Shown here: one piece after another, positions 23,305-32,531 of the stretch
How positions within the stretch are numbered: position 1 is the stretch's first letter
How the letters are laid out: each line of letters starts with the position of its first letter
From: Allohahella sp002354735
GTDB taxonomy: Bacteria > Pseudomonadota > Gammaproteobacteria > Pseudomonadales > Oleiphilaceae
Assembly: GCF_047946665.1 (NCBI RefSeq)
Contig: NZ_CP172312.1
Coordinates: forward strand, 2,976,001-3,040,000
Length of the DNA stretch: 64,000 nucleotides
Reading direction: 5' to 3'
Program-made: the position numbers and the translations under genes
Notes under the pieces: model-generated
Database searches by the model: none
What the model was told of the DNA's origin: nothing
What the model saw: only the letters and a program-made list of their open reading frames with translations

Positions 23305-23691
23305 CTAGATGAAGGCGTGCTGATAGCCATAACGGACAAATGGGCGGTCTCCCCGCCAGTCGCCCTGATACTCGGCTTCCAGCTTGCGCTCCAGATCGGC
23401 ATTCCATTCGGGATGATCTCGACCGTGCCGTTGACTGGCCTCGTGGCCATACCGGAAAGCTGGTTCATGATCTTCGAACCGGCTGTCTTTGCCGAACATC
23501 TGCTTGACCGTGTCATCGACATCCTGGTCCATGTCACGTGCATCGTCAGATCCAAAGTCGTTCTTGGTCTGCTCCCAGTCACGCTTCATCGCATTCTTGA
23601 TATTGTCCCAGGTACTGTCTTCCTTGCCGCTTTTTTGGGTTGTAGTAGCGGTACGTCCTTCATCTCTGGTAGTTCGAGTTGCTGTAGCCAT
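23305..23691 (-). CDS. Hydrophilic stress-type protein
   Basis: A highly charged protein of about 128 residues, with a Thr-rich N-terminus (MATATRTTRDEGRTATTT), then DSTWDNIKNAMKRDWEQTKNDFG, which resembles CsbD-like or seed-maturation-like helices, and a C-terminal FRYGHEASQRHGRDHPEWNADLE followed by RPFVRYGYQHA. Similar proteins are common in proteobacteria as osmotic or general stress proteins, with no known biochemical role. The ATG at 23691 fits GGAG eight bases upstream better than the ATG four codons before it. Confidence 0.7.
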   Translation of the reverse strand: MATATRTTRDEGRTATTTQKSGKEDSTWDNIKNAMKRDWEQTKNDFGSDDARDMDQDVDDTVKQMFGKDSRFEDHEPAFRYGHEASQRHGRDHPEWNADLERKLEAEYQGDWRGDRPFVRYGYQHAFI

Positions 23692-23860
23692 GGTCTTCTC
23701 CATTTATTCATGGTTCGGACCCAGCTACTCACAAAGTCCGTGCCATCCGCTTAGACCTCAAAAAATTCAGAGAGTTGCCTGTCGCGGGCTCTTCAGTGCC
23801 ATCTATCGCTCATGGGAACCGGCGCAAGTTTGACAACAACACCCTGTTGCAGTGCAATCC

Positions 23861-24778
23861 TTACAAGGCAAGGTCGCCAATGCGTCTCCCATCCGATAGT
23901 TCTGGCCACAGTTGTGTCAGCACGTTCTGCAGCGCTGTAATGAGTGGTTCCTGATCGCGGTTTTTCCGCCAGGCGATCGACAGTTCGATACTGGGTGTGA
24001 CGCCCTGCCAGCGTACGCCCCAACCTGCTGCTTCGGCACGATCGGCGTCATCCTCCCGCAAAAAGGCAATACCGGCACCACGCTGCACAAGGGCCCGGAT
24101 GGCGTCTTCGCTATCGACAAAGGCCGTTTTCTGCAGCTCGTAGTTCATTCCGTTGAATAGCTCACGCTGGAGCTGGAAGAAGGGGCAGCGCGGCGTGGTG
24201 TAGATCCACGGAAGCTGCACCAGCTCTTCCCGCGTGGCGTGCTGGAAGCGATCTCGCCAGGCAACTGGCCCGACTAGTGCCATCGTGGTCATACAAAGCG
24301 AGCGCAGCTGCAGATCACCTGTGTTTTCACAGGGGCCAAAGAAGAAGCCGGCATCCAGGGTGCCGCGTCGGACCTGCTGAATGATGTCGTAGGACATACC
24401 GTTGAGTAACGAGAGCTCGATACCGCTGTACTGTTGATTGAAAGCCTGGGTCATATCGCCCAACTTCAGGAAATCGAAGTCCGAGTTGATCCCGATCGAC
24501 AGCCGGCCGAGTGTTTCGCCGCGCAGAGCCCTTGCCTGCTCCATTACAGCGCCGGCGGCATCGAGTGCAGCGCGAGCCTGCACCAGCAGCCGCTCGCCGG
24601 CTGGCGTGAGCTTCATGCCTTTGGGCAGCCGGTTGAACAGGCTAACGCCGAGTGTTTCCTCGAGCGCCTTTAACTGCGCCGAAACCGCAGGCTGGCTGGT
24701 AAAAAGACGCTCGGCTGCCCGGGTGAGATGGGCCTCCTCGGCGACGGCCACGAAAGTCCGCAGATGTGTCAGCTCCAT
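23861..24778 (-). CDS. LysR-family transcriptional regulator
   Basis: 305 residues. The N-terminal winged helix-turn-helix (MELTHLRTFVAVAEEAHLTRAAERLFTSQPAVSAQLKALEETLGVSLFNR) is textbook LysR. The effector-binding domain follows (LSIGINSDFDF, then substrate-pocket segments to about 290). The ATG at 24778 is the LysR consensus start. The target is not evident: it diverges from a small DUF1127 gene and from pyruvate kinase, either of which could be regulated by it. Confidence 0.92.
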   Translation of the reverse strand: MELTHLRTFVAVAEEAHLTRAAERLFTSQPAVSAQLKALEETLGVSLFNRLPKGMKLTPAGERLLVQARAALDAAGAVMEQARALRGETLGRLSIGINSDFDFLKLGDMTQAFNQQYSGIELSLLNGMSYDIIQQVRRGTLDAGFFFGPCENTGDLQLRSLCMTTMALVGPVAWRDRFQHATREELVQLPWIYTTPRCPFFQLQRELFNGMNYELQKTAFVDSEDAIRALVQRGAGIAFLREDDADRAEAAGWGVRWQGVTPSIELSIAWRKNRDQEPLITALQNVLTQLWPELSDGRRIGDLAL

Positions 24779-24942
24779 TGCTCTCTTCCCTCGTTTGGTG
24801 CTTGGCCTGAGTCTCATATTCAAACGCATCTGCCAACCAGACGCCATCGCAATAGCGGATGACGCTCATCATGAATGACGATTGGATGTCCCCGAGCCCA
24901 CCGTCGCAAACTATCGACTCAGACAACACGAGGACAGACATC

Positions 24943-25101
24943 ATGAAACTTCTCAAGGTATTCAGAGTGCTAAGGCAATGGGTCCAACGCAGCCGCGAAC
25001 GCGATGAACTCAGTCGGCTCAGCCCACATTTGATGAAAGATATTGGTCTGCGACAGGCAGACATCATCAGGGAGACCAGCAAGCACTTCTGGCAGCGGTG
25101 A
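24943..25101 (+). CDS. DUF1127 small protein
   Basis: A 52-residue basic protein with the DUF1127 signature: MKLLKVFRVLRQWVQRSRERDELSRLSPHLMKDIGLRQADIIRE. Small DUF1127 proteins are linked with RNA turnover or phosphate and carbon metabolism in some alphaproteobacteria, but no role is known here. A longer frame starting at 24859 exists; the ATG at 24943 is chosen because the family domain starts there and GAGGACA lies upstream. Confidence 0.8.
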   Translation: MKLLKVFRVLRQWVQRSRERDELSRLSPHLMKDIGLRQADIIRETSKHFWQR

Positions 25102-25188
25102 GCACTGCTTGCAAACGTGCTGGGCTGTGCGAGACTGTGGGGCGTAATCATCACCATACCCCCGACTCCCGCACACAAGGACAAGACG

Positions 25189-26619
25189 ATGCGCCGCACG
25201 AAGATCCTCGCCACCCTCGGCCCAGCCACCGACTCCGAAACGACATTGGAGAACCTGCTTCTGGCGGGTGCCAATGTCGTTCGGCTCAACTTCTCACACG
25301 GCTCGGCCCAGGATCATGTCAAGCGGGCTGAGCTGGTGCGGCATTGCGCTGAAAAGCATCAACTCAATGTGGCCATACTGGTCGATCTACAGGGTCCGAA
25401 GATTCGCATCGGGCGCTTCGAAAACGACAGCGTGAAGTTGCAGGAAGGCGACAAGTTCGTACTCGACGCCTCAGATGAAAGTATAAAAGGCAACGAGCAC
25501 GGTGTCTCCATCGCCTACCCAGAACTCCCGCGCGACTGTAAACCCGGCGATATCCTGATGCTCGACGACGGCCGCATCCAGCTCCGCGTCGAATCCGTCG
25601 ATGGGCTCAAGCTGCACTGCCAGGTGCGTGTGGGCGGCAAGCTTTCGAACAACAAGGGCATCAACAAGCAGGGCGGCGGTCTATCAGCACCGGCTCTGAC
25701 CGACAAGGATCGCGCCGATATCAAGACCGCCAGTGAAATAGAGGCCGACTATGTTGCGGTCTCGTTTCCAAAGACGGGTGATGATATTCGTGAAGCACGC
25801 CAACTGCTGGAAGATGCCGGCTCCAGTGCCGCCATCGTCGCCAAGATCGAGCGCGCGGAAGCCGTTATCCACTCTACCCTCGACGATATCATCGAAGCCT
25901 CCGATGCTGTGATGGTGGCCCGTGGCGATCTCGGCGTGGAAATCGGCGACGCTGAACTTGTCGGTACGCAAAAGCACATCATCCGCCGCGCCAATGACCT
26001 CAACCGCCTGGTCATCGTCGCCACACAGATGATGGAGTCGATGATCACCAGCACCATGCCTACCCGCGCAGAAGTCTTCGACGTGGCCAACTCGGTACTC
26101 GATGGCGCTGATGCCGTCATGCTTTCGGCAGAAACCGCAACTGGCGAGTATCCAGTCGAGGTCGTGCGAGCGATGTCACGCATATGCGTAGGCGCTGAAA
26201 AGAATCCAATGTCGCAGCTGACCGATCATCGCATGAGCCGCAAATTCCAGCGTACCGACGAAATGATTGCCATGGCGACGATGTATACAGCGAACCACCT
26301 TGGCAGCGTTAAAGCCATCATCTGCCTCACTGAATCAGGCGATACGCCGAAATGGATGTCCCGCATCAGCTCCAGCCTGCCGATTTATGGCTTGACCCGA
26401 CGCAAGGCGACCCAGCGGAAGATGGCCCTGTTCAAGGGCGTACAGGCGTTGTATTTCGACTCCACCTCGATGGAGAGCGGACAGGTGAACGAGGCAGCCA
26501 TCGACTTCCTCAAACAACGCGGCGCGATCTGCTCCGGCGACCGGGTGATCTACACCAAGGGCACCCACATGGGTCTGCATGGCGCCACCAATGCCCTCAT
26601 GATTCTCCAGGTGCCTTAA
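25189..26619 (+). CDS. pyk: Pyruvate kinase
   Basis: 476 residues. It transfers phosphate from phosphoenolpyruvate to ADP in glycolysis. Family marks: MRRTKILATLGPATDS, NVVRLNFSHGS, ILVDLQGPKIRIG, VSFPKTGDDI, VAKIERAEAV, MVARGDLGVEIG, and AVMLSAETATGEYPVE. ATG at 25189 is used, with AAGGA upstream; an in-frame extension of 24 codons has no homology. A strong intrinsic terminator follows directly. Confidence 0.96.
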   Translation: MRRTKILATLGPATDSETTLENLLLAGANVVRLNFSHGSAQDHVKRAELVRHCAEKHQLNVAILVDLQGPKIRIGRFENDSVKLQEGDKFVLDASDESIKGNEHGVSIAYPELPRDCKPGDILMLDDGRIQLRVESVDGLKLHCQVRVGGKLSNNKGINKQGGGLSAPALTDKDRADIKTASEIEADYVAVSFPKTGDDIREARQLLEDAGSSAAIVAKIERAEAVIHSTLDDIIEASDAVMVARGDLGVEIGDAELVGTQKHIIRRANDLNRLVIVATQMMESMITSTMPTRAEVFDVANSVLDGADAVMLSAETATGEYPVEVVRAMSRICVGAEKNPMSQLTDHRMSRKFQRTDEMIAMATMYTANHLGSVKAIICLTESGDTPKWMSRISSSLPIYGLTRRKATQRKMALFKGVQALYFDSTSMESGQVNEAAIDFLKQRGAICSGDRVIYTKGTHMGLHGATNALMILQVP

Positions 26620-26623
26620 ACGC

Positions 26624-26649
26624 AAAAGCCCCGGACATCCGGGGCTTTT
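26624..26649 (+). terminator. Intrinsic terminator after pyk
   Basis: AAAAGCCCCGG, loop ACAT, CCGGGGCTTTT: an 11-bp perfect stem with a T run, five bases after the pyk stop. Its A/T symmetry means it could also stop the convergent AarF-type gene. Confidence 0.93.
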
Positions 26650-26676
26650 CTGCGATAAACAGTCAAGTCAGCAAGT

Positions 26677-28125
26677 TCAAGCCGAAGCTCTGAACCCTTC
26701 GCTGCGAGTCTTCACGTCCTTGTCATAGAGATACTTCTCCAGCAAGGGCGCACCGTTGAACTCCGCTTCCATGACCGCGATGAAGGTATACACGCCAATC
26801 AGCTTCCGATTGAGGAAAACGAACTCCTTGGGCGGAATCTTGAAGTAGCGACTAATGGCCGAACGGGTGGCCCTACGGGCGATCCGGGATGGCAGGTCGC
26901 TCTGTTTCCAGCAGTACTCACCTTCATCGTTCAGCACTACACCCGGTTGCTTGCCGTCGATATGCTTCATCAGCGGTTCGAGCGTTGCCATACATACTTC
27001 AGCGAATTCACACAGTACCGGCATCGGCCACTCAGCCCGCATAAACTTGAGCTCGACCGCACCACTGACAACTGCATCAAGATCGCGCTCGTAACTCGCG
27101 CGGATCATCTCGCAGACTGGATCCAGGAAGCTGGCCGGATAGCGCTGAACGGCGCCGAAATCGAGCAGGATCAGCTTGTCGGGTTCGGCTGGTCCATCGC
27201 CTTCGTCCCCCAGACGCACCCGATAGTTGCCAAAGTTCGGGTCGGTCTGCAGTTCTCCCCAGACGAAGAGTTCTTCGAGAAAGAGTTCGAGTGCTGCTTT
27301 CGCGAGATCGTTCCGGCGTGCCTGCGGCAGCGCATGGACCTTCGCATGGTTCGGGCTAATGCCTGCTTCGTACGACATGCACATGACCTGGGGCCCGGAG
27401 AACTCGGGAAAGACTTCAGGCACAATAAAGCGGGAGTCGTCCTTCAGCTTTTCATGAAACCGCCGGGTAGTTCGCAACTCAAGTTCATAATCCACCTCCC
27501 GGTGCATCATGCTGCGAACTTCTTCGAGCCACTCGTTAAACTCTGGACCGCGGGAAACCAGCCGCGCTACCTTGAGTATGCTGGCGACGGCATTGAGGTC
27601 CGAATCGACTGCTGCGGCCACACCCGGATACTGTATCTTCAGGCACAGCTGCCGACCATCCGACTTCCGGGTGGCCCGATGCACCTGACCGAGCGAGGCA
27701 GCGCCAATGGGCGTTCGCTCGATTTCAAGTTGGTCGAGTTTTTCCCGACCGAGCTGATCGATCAGCACCGGCTCAATACTGCCCCAGTCGAGCGCGAGAT
27801 TCTGGTCCTCGAGAGTGTGCAGGGCTTCGGTCACTTCCGGTGGCAGGAAGTGCTCACCGTAAAGCGCCATCACCTGGCCAATCTTGACCACGCTGCCCTT
27901 GAGGTGACTCAGCTCCTTCACGAGGTAAGCGGCCTGCTTGGCGTAGGCTTCTCGCCGACTTTGCGCCTTCTTCTCCTTACCCGAAAACATCGAGCCAGCC
28001 ATGGAGCTGGCGAGGCGACCGCCGGCGACGACGCCAGCCTTGGTCAGACTCAGTCTTCGTTCGAAACTCCCGGTCTTGAGACCGAGCATTGGCTTGTCAT
28101 CCTGACTACTTCTGCGGAAAACCAT
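26677..28125 (-). CDS. ABC1/AarF (UbiB-like) atypical kinase family protein
   Basis: 482 residues of the ABC1 protein-kinase-like family: KxGQ motif in SVVKIGQVMALYGEHFLP, A-rich loop AASLGQVHRA, lysine in LCLKIQYPG, QTDPNFGNYRV (catalytic loop) and LLDFGAVQRY (metal-binding). UbiB members support ubiquinone synthesis, but this protein lacks an obvious membrane anchor at the C-terminus and stands away from ubi genes. The start ATG overlaps the lipA stop by one base (TAATG), so it is translated with the lip operon. Confidence 0.88.
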   Translation of the reverse strand: MVFRRSSQDDKPMLGLKTGSFERRLSLTKAGVVAGGRLASSMAGSMFSGKEKKAQSRREAYAKQAAYLVKELSHLKGSVVKIGQVMALYGEHFLPPEVTEALHTLEDQNLALDWGSIEPVLIDQLGREKLDQLEIERTPIGAASLGQVHRATRKSDGRQLCLKIQYPGVAAAVDSDLNAVASILKVARLVSRGPEFNEWLEEVRSMMHREVDYELELRTTRRFHEKLKDDSRFIVPEVFPEFSGPQVMCMSYEAGISPNHAKVHALPQARRNDLAKAALELFLEELFVWGELQTDPNFGNYRVRLGDEGDGPAEPDKLILLDFGAVQRYPASFLDPVCEMIRASYERDLDAVVSGAVELKFMRAEWPMPVLCEFAEVCMATLEPLMKHIDGKQPGVVLNDEGEYCWKQSDLPSRIARRATRSAISRYFKIPPKEFVFLNRKLIGVYTFIAVMEAEFNGAPLLEKYLYDKDVKTRSEGFRASA

Positions 28126-29153
28126 TACTGCACTTTTTCCCCTGCGGCTTGCTTGTCGGCATGATACGACGAGCGGACCAGCGGTCCGCTGGCAACGTGA
28201 TTGAATCCTATGGATTCTGCGTAGCGTCCGAGCTCTGCGAACTCGTCCGGTGTAACAAACCTTACGACGGGCAGGTGGGAATTGGATGGCGCCAGATATT
28301 GCCCTAAGGTAATGCGATCGATGTCATGGGCCCGCATATCACGCATGACAGCCTTGATTTCATCGATCTCTTCACCAAGTCCGAGCATGAGACCGGACTT
28401 GGTAGGCACTTCAGGACGCAGCGCCTTGTAGCGCTTTAGCAGATCCAGCGACCACTGATAATCAGCACCGGGTCTCGCCTTCTTGTACAGACGGGGCACA
28501 GTTTCAAGATTATGATTCATCACATCTGGCGGTGTCGCTGACAGGATCTCCAGCGCAACCTCCATGCGTCCTCGAAAGTCTGGTACCAGGACTTCTACCT
28601 GCAGGTCTGGCGAAAGCGCTTTGCTCTCACGAATACAATCCGCAAAGTGCTGTGCACCGCCATCACGCAGATCATCACGGTCGACCGAGGTGATAACCAC
28701 ATAACGCAACTGCATATCCGCTATTGCGGTCGCCAGGTTGCGGGGCTCCTCGGCATCCAGCGCCAGAGGGCGGCCGTGCGCGACATCGCAGAACGGGCAA
28801 CGCCGGGTACAGATGTCACCCATAATCATGAAAGTCGCGGTGCCGTTACTGAAACATTCCGAGAGATTCGGACAGGTCGCTTCCTCACAAACCGAATGCA
28901 GCTTGTGCTCACGAAGCTTTTGCTTGATCTGCTCGACACGTGGCGATGTGCTCAGGCGAATTCGAAGCCAGTCCGGCTTACGCAGCGCAGCATCGGTCGC
29001 AATGATCTTTACCGGATTCCGGCTGACCTTGTCGGCGCCACGGAGCTTTTCGCCAGGCACGACTTTCGGCCGGCGCGCAGGTGCAGACGGCACAGCCGCC
29101 GGTTCTGCCACCGGCGCTGCGGCATTTAAAGCAATATTTTCGGGTGTCGTCAT
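28125..29153 (-). CDS. lipA: Lipoyl synthase
   Basis: 342 residues. A radical-SAM enzyme that inserts sulfur into octanoyl groups to make lipoate. The auxiliary cluster cysteines are in CEEATCPNLSECF, and the radical-SAM CX3CX2C cluster in CTRRCPFCDVAHG. The C-terminal serine ligand is in GPLVRSSYHAD. Start overlaps the lipB stop by four bases. The first 50 residues are an alanine- and proline-rich extension, as in many gammaproteobacterial LipA proteins. Confidence 0.97.
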   Translation of the reverse strand: MTTPENIALNAAAPVAEPAAVPSAPARRPKVVPGEKLRGADKVSRNPVKIIATDAALRKPDWLRIRLSTSPRVEQIKQKLREHKLHSVCEEATCPNLSECFSNGTATFMIMGDICTRRCPFCDVAHGRPLALDAEEPRNLATAIADMQLRYVVITSVDRDDLRDGGAQHFADCIRESKALSPDLQVEVLVPDFRGRMEVALEILSATPPDVMNHNLETVPRLYKKARPGADYQWSLDLLKRYKALRPEVPTKSGLMLGLGEEIDEIKAVMRDMRAHDIDRITLGQYLAPSNSHLPVVRFVTPDEFAELGRYAESIGFNHVASGPLVRSSYHADKQAAGEKVQ

Positions 29154-29866
29154 GCGACAGACTCCTTATGGGTGTCGGCGAGCAATGCCAGAAAGTGCAG
29201 GCGCCAGCGAGTAGCCACGGCCTGCAGTGCTGCTGGGCGATCAGCCGGCAGCAGCGCAGTGTCTTTGCAGTAATCCCTGATCTGTGACATGGCGAGCCCG
29301 GCATAGCCGCAGGGGTTTATCAGCCTGAAAGGCGTCATGTCCATGTCGACGTTGATAGCTAAGCCATGATAACAGTAGCCCCGGGTGATGCGCAGCCCGA
29401 GACTCGCTATTTTCGAGCCGTCAGCAGAAACATATACGCCAGGCGCTTCGCGTTTCGCGGCGGCTGCGATGCCGAAATCGGCCAGAGTGCTGACGACTGT
29501 CGCCTCCAGCAGGCTCACCAGCGATCTGGGCTGCAGCCCATAACGGGACAACTGGAGCAGTGGATAGACCACAAGCTGACCGGGACCGTGGTAGGTCACC
29601 TGTCCGCCGCGGTCCGTCTGCACCAGCGGAATGCCGGCCAGCAGAACCTGGCCATTACCCCCGTCGGGCTCTGTCAGCAGATGCTGGGGCTTGCCGGCCT
29701 GCCCCTGTGTAAACACCGGCTGGTGGTCGACGATCCAGACTTCATCAGGCGTCGCTTCAGTACGCGCACGACTGAAGACCTTCATTGCTTCGAAAACCGG
29801 CTCGTAACTGTCCGCCTGCCGTTCGCGAAACACCAGCTCGGGCAAATCTGAGGCGGAGGCAGTCAT
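29150..29866 (-). CDS. lipB: Octanoyltransferase
   Basis: 238 residues. Transfers octanoate from acyl-carrier protein to lipoyl domains, before LipA. Family marks: GGQVTYHGPGQLVVYPLLQL, GSKIASLGLRITRGYCYHGLAINVDMDM, and the catalytic cysteine in LINPCGYAG. The start overlaps the stop of the upstream ybeD-like gene by one base (TGATG), showing tight coupling ybeD-lipB-lipA. Confidence 0.97.
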   Translation of the reverse strand: MTASASDLPELVFRERQADSYEPVFEAMKVFSRARTEATPDEVWIVDHQPVFTQGQAGKPQHLLTEPDGGNGQVLLAGIPLVQTDRGGQVTYHGPGQLVVYPLLQLSRYGLQPRSLVSLLEATVVSTLADFGIAAAAKREAPGVYVSADGSKIASLGLRITRGYCYHGLAINVDMDMTPFRLINPCGYAGLAMSQIRDYCKDTALLPADRPAALQAVATRWRLHFLALLADTHKESVA

Positions 29867-30159
29867 CAGAGAACCATATGGATATTCTTGAGGGTTTTGA
29901 TGGCGTTAAAGATATCCGCGACGTGGGTTTCGCTGCGCGCCTCAATGGTAAAGCGGAGCGAAACGAAACGCTGGTTGCGTGAGTCCTTGATATCGAAGTC
30001 GCTGGCCTTCAGATCCGGTAGTTCATGCCGCAGCACCTGAATCAGCTCGGCAATGAGAGACTCCCTGGCATCCGCGATAACCTTGAGCGGATACTGACAG
30101 GGAAACTCGATTTTTGGCGGCTTCTGCTCACCGGCCGCCGGCTCGTCTGAAGTGCTCAC
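29866..30159 (-). CDS. ybeD: DUF493 (YbeD) family protein
   Basis: 97 residues with an ACT-like small fold. Family marks: IEFPCQYPLKVIADARESL and the C-terminal SLRFTIEARSETHVADIFNAIKTLKNIHMVL. The gene sits next to lipB and dacA in most gammaproteobacteria. Its role is not firmly known; a lipoate-related regulatory role has been suggested from context. Confidence 0.92.
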   Translation of the reverse strand: MSTSDEPAAGEQKPPKIEFPCQYPLKVIADARESLIAELIQVLRHELPDLKASDFDIKDSRNQRFVSLRFTIEARSETHVADIFNAIKTLKNIHMVL

Positions 30160-30225
30160 TTTGACCTCCTGATTCTCTGGCTACCGTGCATGGCTAGCCT
30201 ACCTGGCAAAAATTGCGCAATAGTA

Positions 30226-31449
30226 TCAGTCAAACAGACCCATGATGAACAGCCAGATCGAGTGCCAGAGACGTTTGAAGATTCCGGCTTCCGCCACATC
30301 CTGCAGCGCAACGACGGGACGCTTCGCCAGGACGTTGTCTTCCAGTGAAACAACGAGGGAACCAAGCACCTGCCCCTTGGTAATGGGTGCCGTGATGCTT
30401 TCGTCCACTTCGAGCTTGATGTCGAGCGCGGCTTTCTGGCCCTTCGGAATGGTCAGCGTTACGGCTTCACCCGTTCCAAGGGCAACGACATCATCGACGC
30501 CCATGAATATTTCACTGTCCACAAGCTTTGCGCCGGCCTGATAAAGCGGCAGCGTTTCGAAGAACCTGAAGCCGTAGTTCATCAGCTTCATGGTTTCCTG
30601 CGCGCGCGATTCCTGACTCACCGTACCCAGCGCAACCGTGATCAGACGCATGTCGTCCCGAACCGCCGATGCTACCAGACAATACCCCGCTTCCTCGGTA
30701 TGACCGGTCTTCAGACCATCGATCGACTTGTCACGCCAGAGCAATACGTTCCTGTTCGGCTGACGAATCTTGTTATAGGTGAAATGTTTTTCTGAATAGA
30801 TGGGATATTGCTGCGGGAAATCGTAAATGATCGCCTGCGCTAGCAGCGCCAGGTCGTAGGCCGTGGAGTAGTGTTCAGGCGACGGTAATCCCGTGGCATT
30901 CTTGAACTGCGAATTCTGCATACCCAAGCGCTGCGCATGACCATTCATGATGGTGGAAAAGGCGTCTTCGCTACCTGCGAGATATTCTGCCACGGCTACG
31001 CTGGCGTCGTTACCAGACTGGATAATGATGCCGCGAAGCAGGTCCTCCAATCTGACACGGGTACCTTCCTGCACGAACATCTTCGAGCCGCCAGTCTTCC
31101 ACGCTCGAACCGATATAGGCACTTCGTCATCGAAACTGACGTTGCCCCGCCCAACCTCGTAATCGACGACATAGGAGGTCATCATTTTGGTAAGACTCGC
31201 CGGCGGCAGTCGCTGGTCGGCATTCTTTTCTGCGATAACGACGCCAGTCTTGGCATCCATCAGCACGTAGGCCGTGGCGGCCACTTGTGGCGCAGCCGGT
31301 ATGATCACCTGCGCGGGCTCGTCTGCTCGCGCTGGCGGTGTGGCAAAGGTGGGCACTTCTTCTGCTGCACCAACCTGGGACGCACCCAGAAGGGCGACGC
31401 CCAGTAACAATCGGTTCAGTGCCATTGACATGGAATGCTTGGAATTCAT
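30226..31449 (-). CDS. dacA: D-alanyl-D-alanine carboxypeptidase (PBP5/6 type)
   Basis: 407 residues. A periplasmic serine carboxypeptidase that trims pentapeptides in peptidoglycan. Signal peptide ends near GASQVGAAEE. Active-site motifs: SxxK in LPPASLTKMMTSYV, SxN in IIQSGNDASVAVAEYL, KTG in IDGLKTGHTEEAGYC. A C-terminal beta domain and an amphipathic tail (FKRLWHSIWLFIMGLFD) anchor it to the membrane. Confidence 0.96.
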   Translation of the reverse strand: MNSKHSMSMALNRLLLGVALLGASQVGAAEEVPTFATPPARADEPAQVIIPAAPQVAATAYVLMDAKTGVVIAEKNADQRLPPASLTKMMTSYVVDYEVGRGNVSFDDEVPISVRAWKTGGSKMFVQEGTRVRLEDLLRGIIIQSGNDASVAVAEYLAGSEDAFSTIMNGHAQRLGMQNSQFKNATGLPSPEHYSTAYDLALLAQAIIYDFPQQYPIYSEKHFTYNKIRQPNRNVLLWRDKSIDGLKTGHTEEAGYCLVASAVRDDMRLITVALGTVSQESRAQETMKLMNYGFRFFETLPLYQAGAKLVDSEIFMGVDDVVALGTGEAVTLTIPKGQKAALDIKLEVDESITAPITKGQVLGSLVVSLEDNVLAKRPVVALQDVAEAGIFKRLWHSIWLFIMGLFD

Positions 31450-31529
31450 TTGGGTCCCAGGTGTACGGCCTTTCTTGTAACGTAAGGGTCGGCGGGTTGA
31501 AGGCTCCGGCCAGCGGCCACAGTTTACAT

Positions 31530-32525
31530 CTACTGAACGGTTGCGGCAGACGCCTGCGGGTTTGCCGGAATGACTAGGGTACCAGAATAGCTCGTTTTTG
31601 CGAGTCTGGACTGAAACTGGGGCAGCTCATTGGACGACTCCAGCGGGCCTATTCGCACGCGATGCAACATTCTTTCAGCACTCGCGATTTCTTCGATGAA
31701 GACATCGGGGCCCTGCGGGGTAACAAGACCCTTCAACATGCCCTGCAACTCATCCTTCACCTGTTGTGCTCGCTCTCTGGTGGAGAACGCGCCGATCTGC
31801 AGGAACATCGCCCCCTCCCCGACTGTAGATCTGACGGCGGGCCTGGTCGGAGCCACGGCAGGCTGCACGGGCTGAGCGACCGGTGCCTTCGGCAGCGCGG
31901 AACCCGGCACTGGCGTTGCTGGTTTGGTAGCCTGCTGCAGAGAATCCAGTGGCGAAACCTCATCCTGTGGCAGCAGGGCTTCAACACGAACCGGGGCGGT
32001 GCCTGTCTTGACGACATCGAGCGAGAGCGCGGCCGCATATGACAGATCGATCAGACGGTCCTCATGGAAGGGTCCGCGGTCGTTGACGCGAACTACTATG
32101 GACCGGCCATTCTTCAGATTGGTCACGCGGGCAAAGGTCGGCAATGGCAGATTCTTGTGGGCTGCCGAAAACGCATACATATTGTAGATTTCGCCGTTCG
32201 ACGTCGCATGGCCATGGAACTTGGCACCATACCAACTCGCCAAGCCGGTCTGGTTATACCCCTTGGCTGAATCAAGAACAGTGTATTGCTTGCCCCAGAC
32301 CGTATAGGGTGATTTGTTGCCACCCCGGCTTTTCGGCTCAGCCGTTGGCACGACGGGCGGAACATTGCTGGGATCGAAACCACCCTTTGGTTCCACGTCC
32401 TGCTTCAGCGAATAACGCGAGCTACTGGTCGGTGTCGAGGAGCAGCCAACCAGCGTGAGGACCAATGCGACGGCAAGCGGCAGAACTGCTCTACTGTGCC
32501 ATGCCGAACCATTGTGCTGCAGCAT
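31530..32525 (-). CDS. rlpA: Septal ring lytic transglycosylase RlpA family lipoprotein
   Basis: 331 residues. Lipoprotein signal (LALVLTLVGCSS, with the cysteine about residue 28). A double-psi beta-barrel domain with GLASWYGAKFHGHATSNGEIYNMYAFSAAHKNLPLPTFARV, RVNDRGPFHEDRLIDLSYAAA; a proline- and alanine-rich linker; and a C-terminal SPOR domain (FLQIGAFSTRERAQQVKDEL), which binds denuded septal glycan. In Pseudomonas such a protein cleaves glycan lacking stem peptides. It precedes dacA on the same strand. Confidence 0.95.
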   Translation of the reverse strand: MLQHNGSAWHSRAVLPLAVALVLTLVGCSSTPTSSSRYSLKQDVEPKGGFDPSNVPPVVPTAEPKSRGGNKSPYTVWGKQYTVLDSAKGYNQTGLASWYGAKFHGHATSNGEIYNMYAFSAAHKNLPLPTFARVTNLKNGRSIVVRVNDRGPFHEDRLIDLSYAAALSLDVVKTGTAPVRVEALLPQDEVSPLDSLQQATKPATPVPGSALPKAPVAQPVQPAVAPTRPAVRSTVGEGAMFLQIGAFSTRERAQQVKDELQGMLKGLVTPQGPDVFIEEIASAERMLHRVRIGPLESSNELPQFQSRLAKTSYSGTLVIPANPQASAATVQ

Positions 32526-32531
32526 ACCGGA

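Noticed and set aside
26947..28164. 405-codon open frame on the plus strand
   Set aside because: Antisense shadow of the ABC1/AarF gene, without a recognisable domain or ribosome site.
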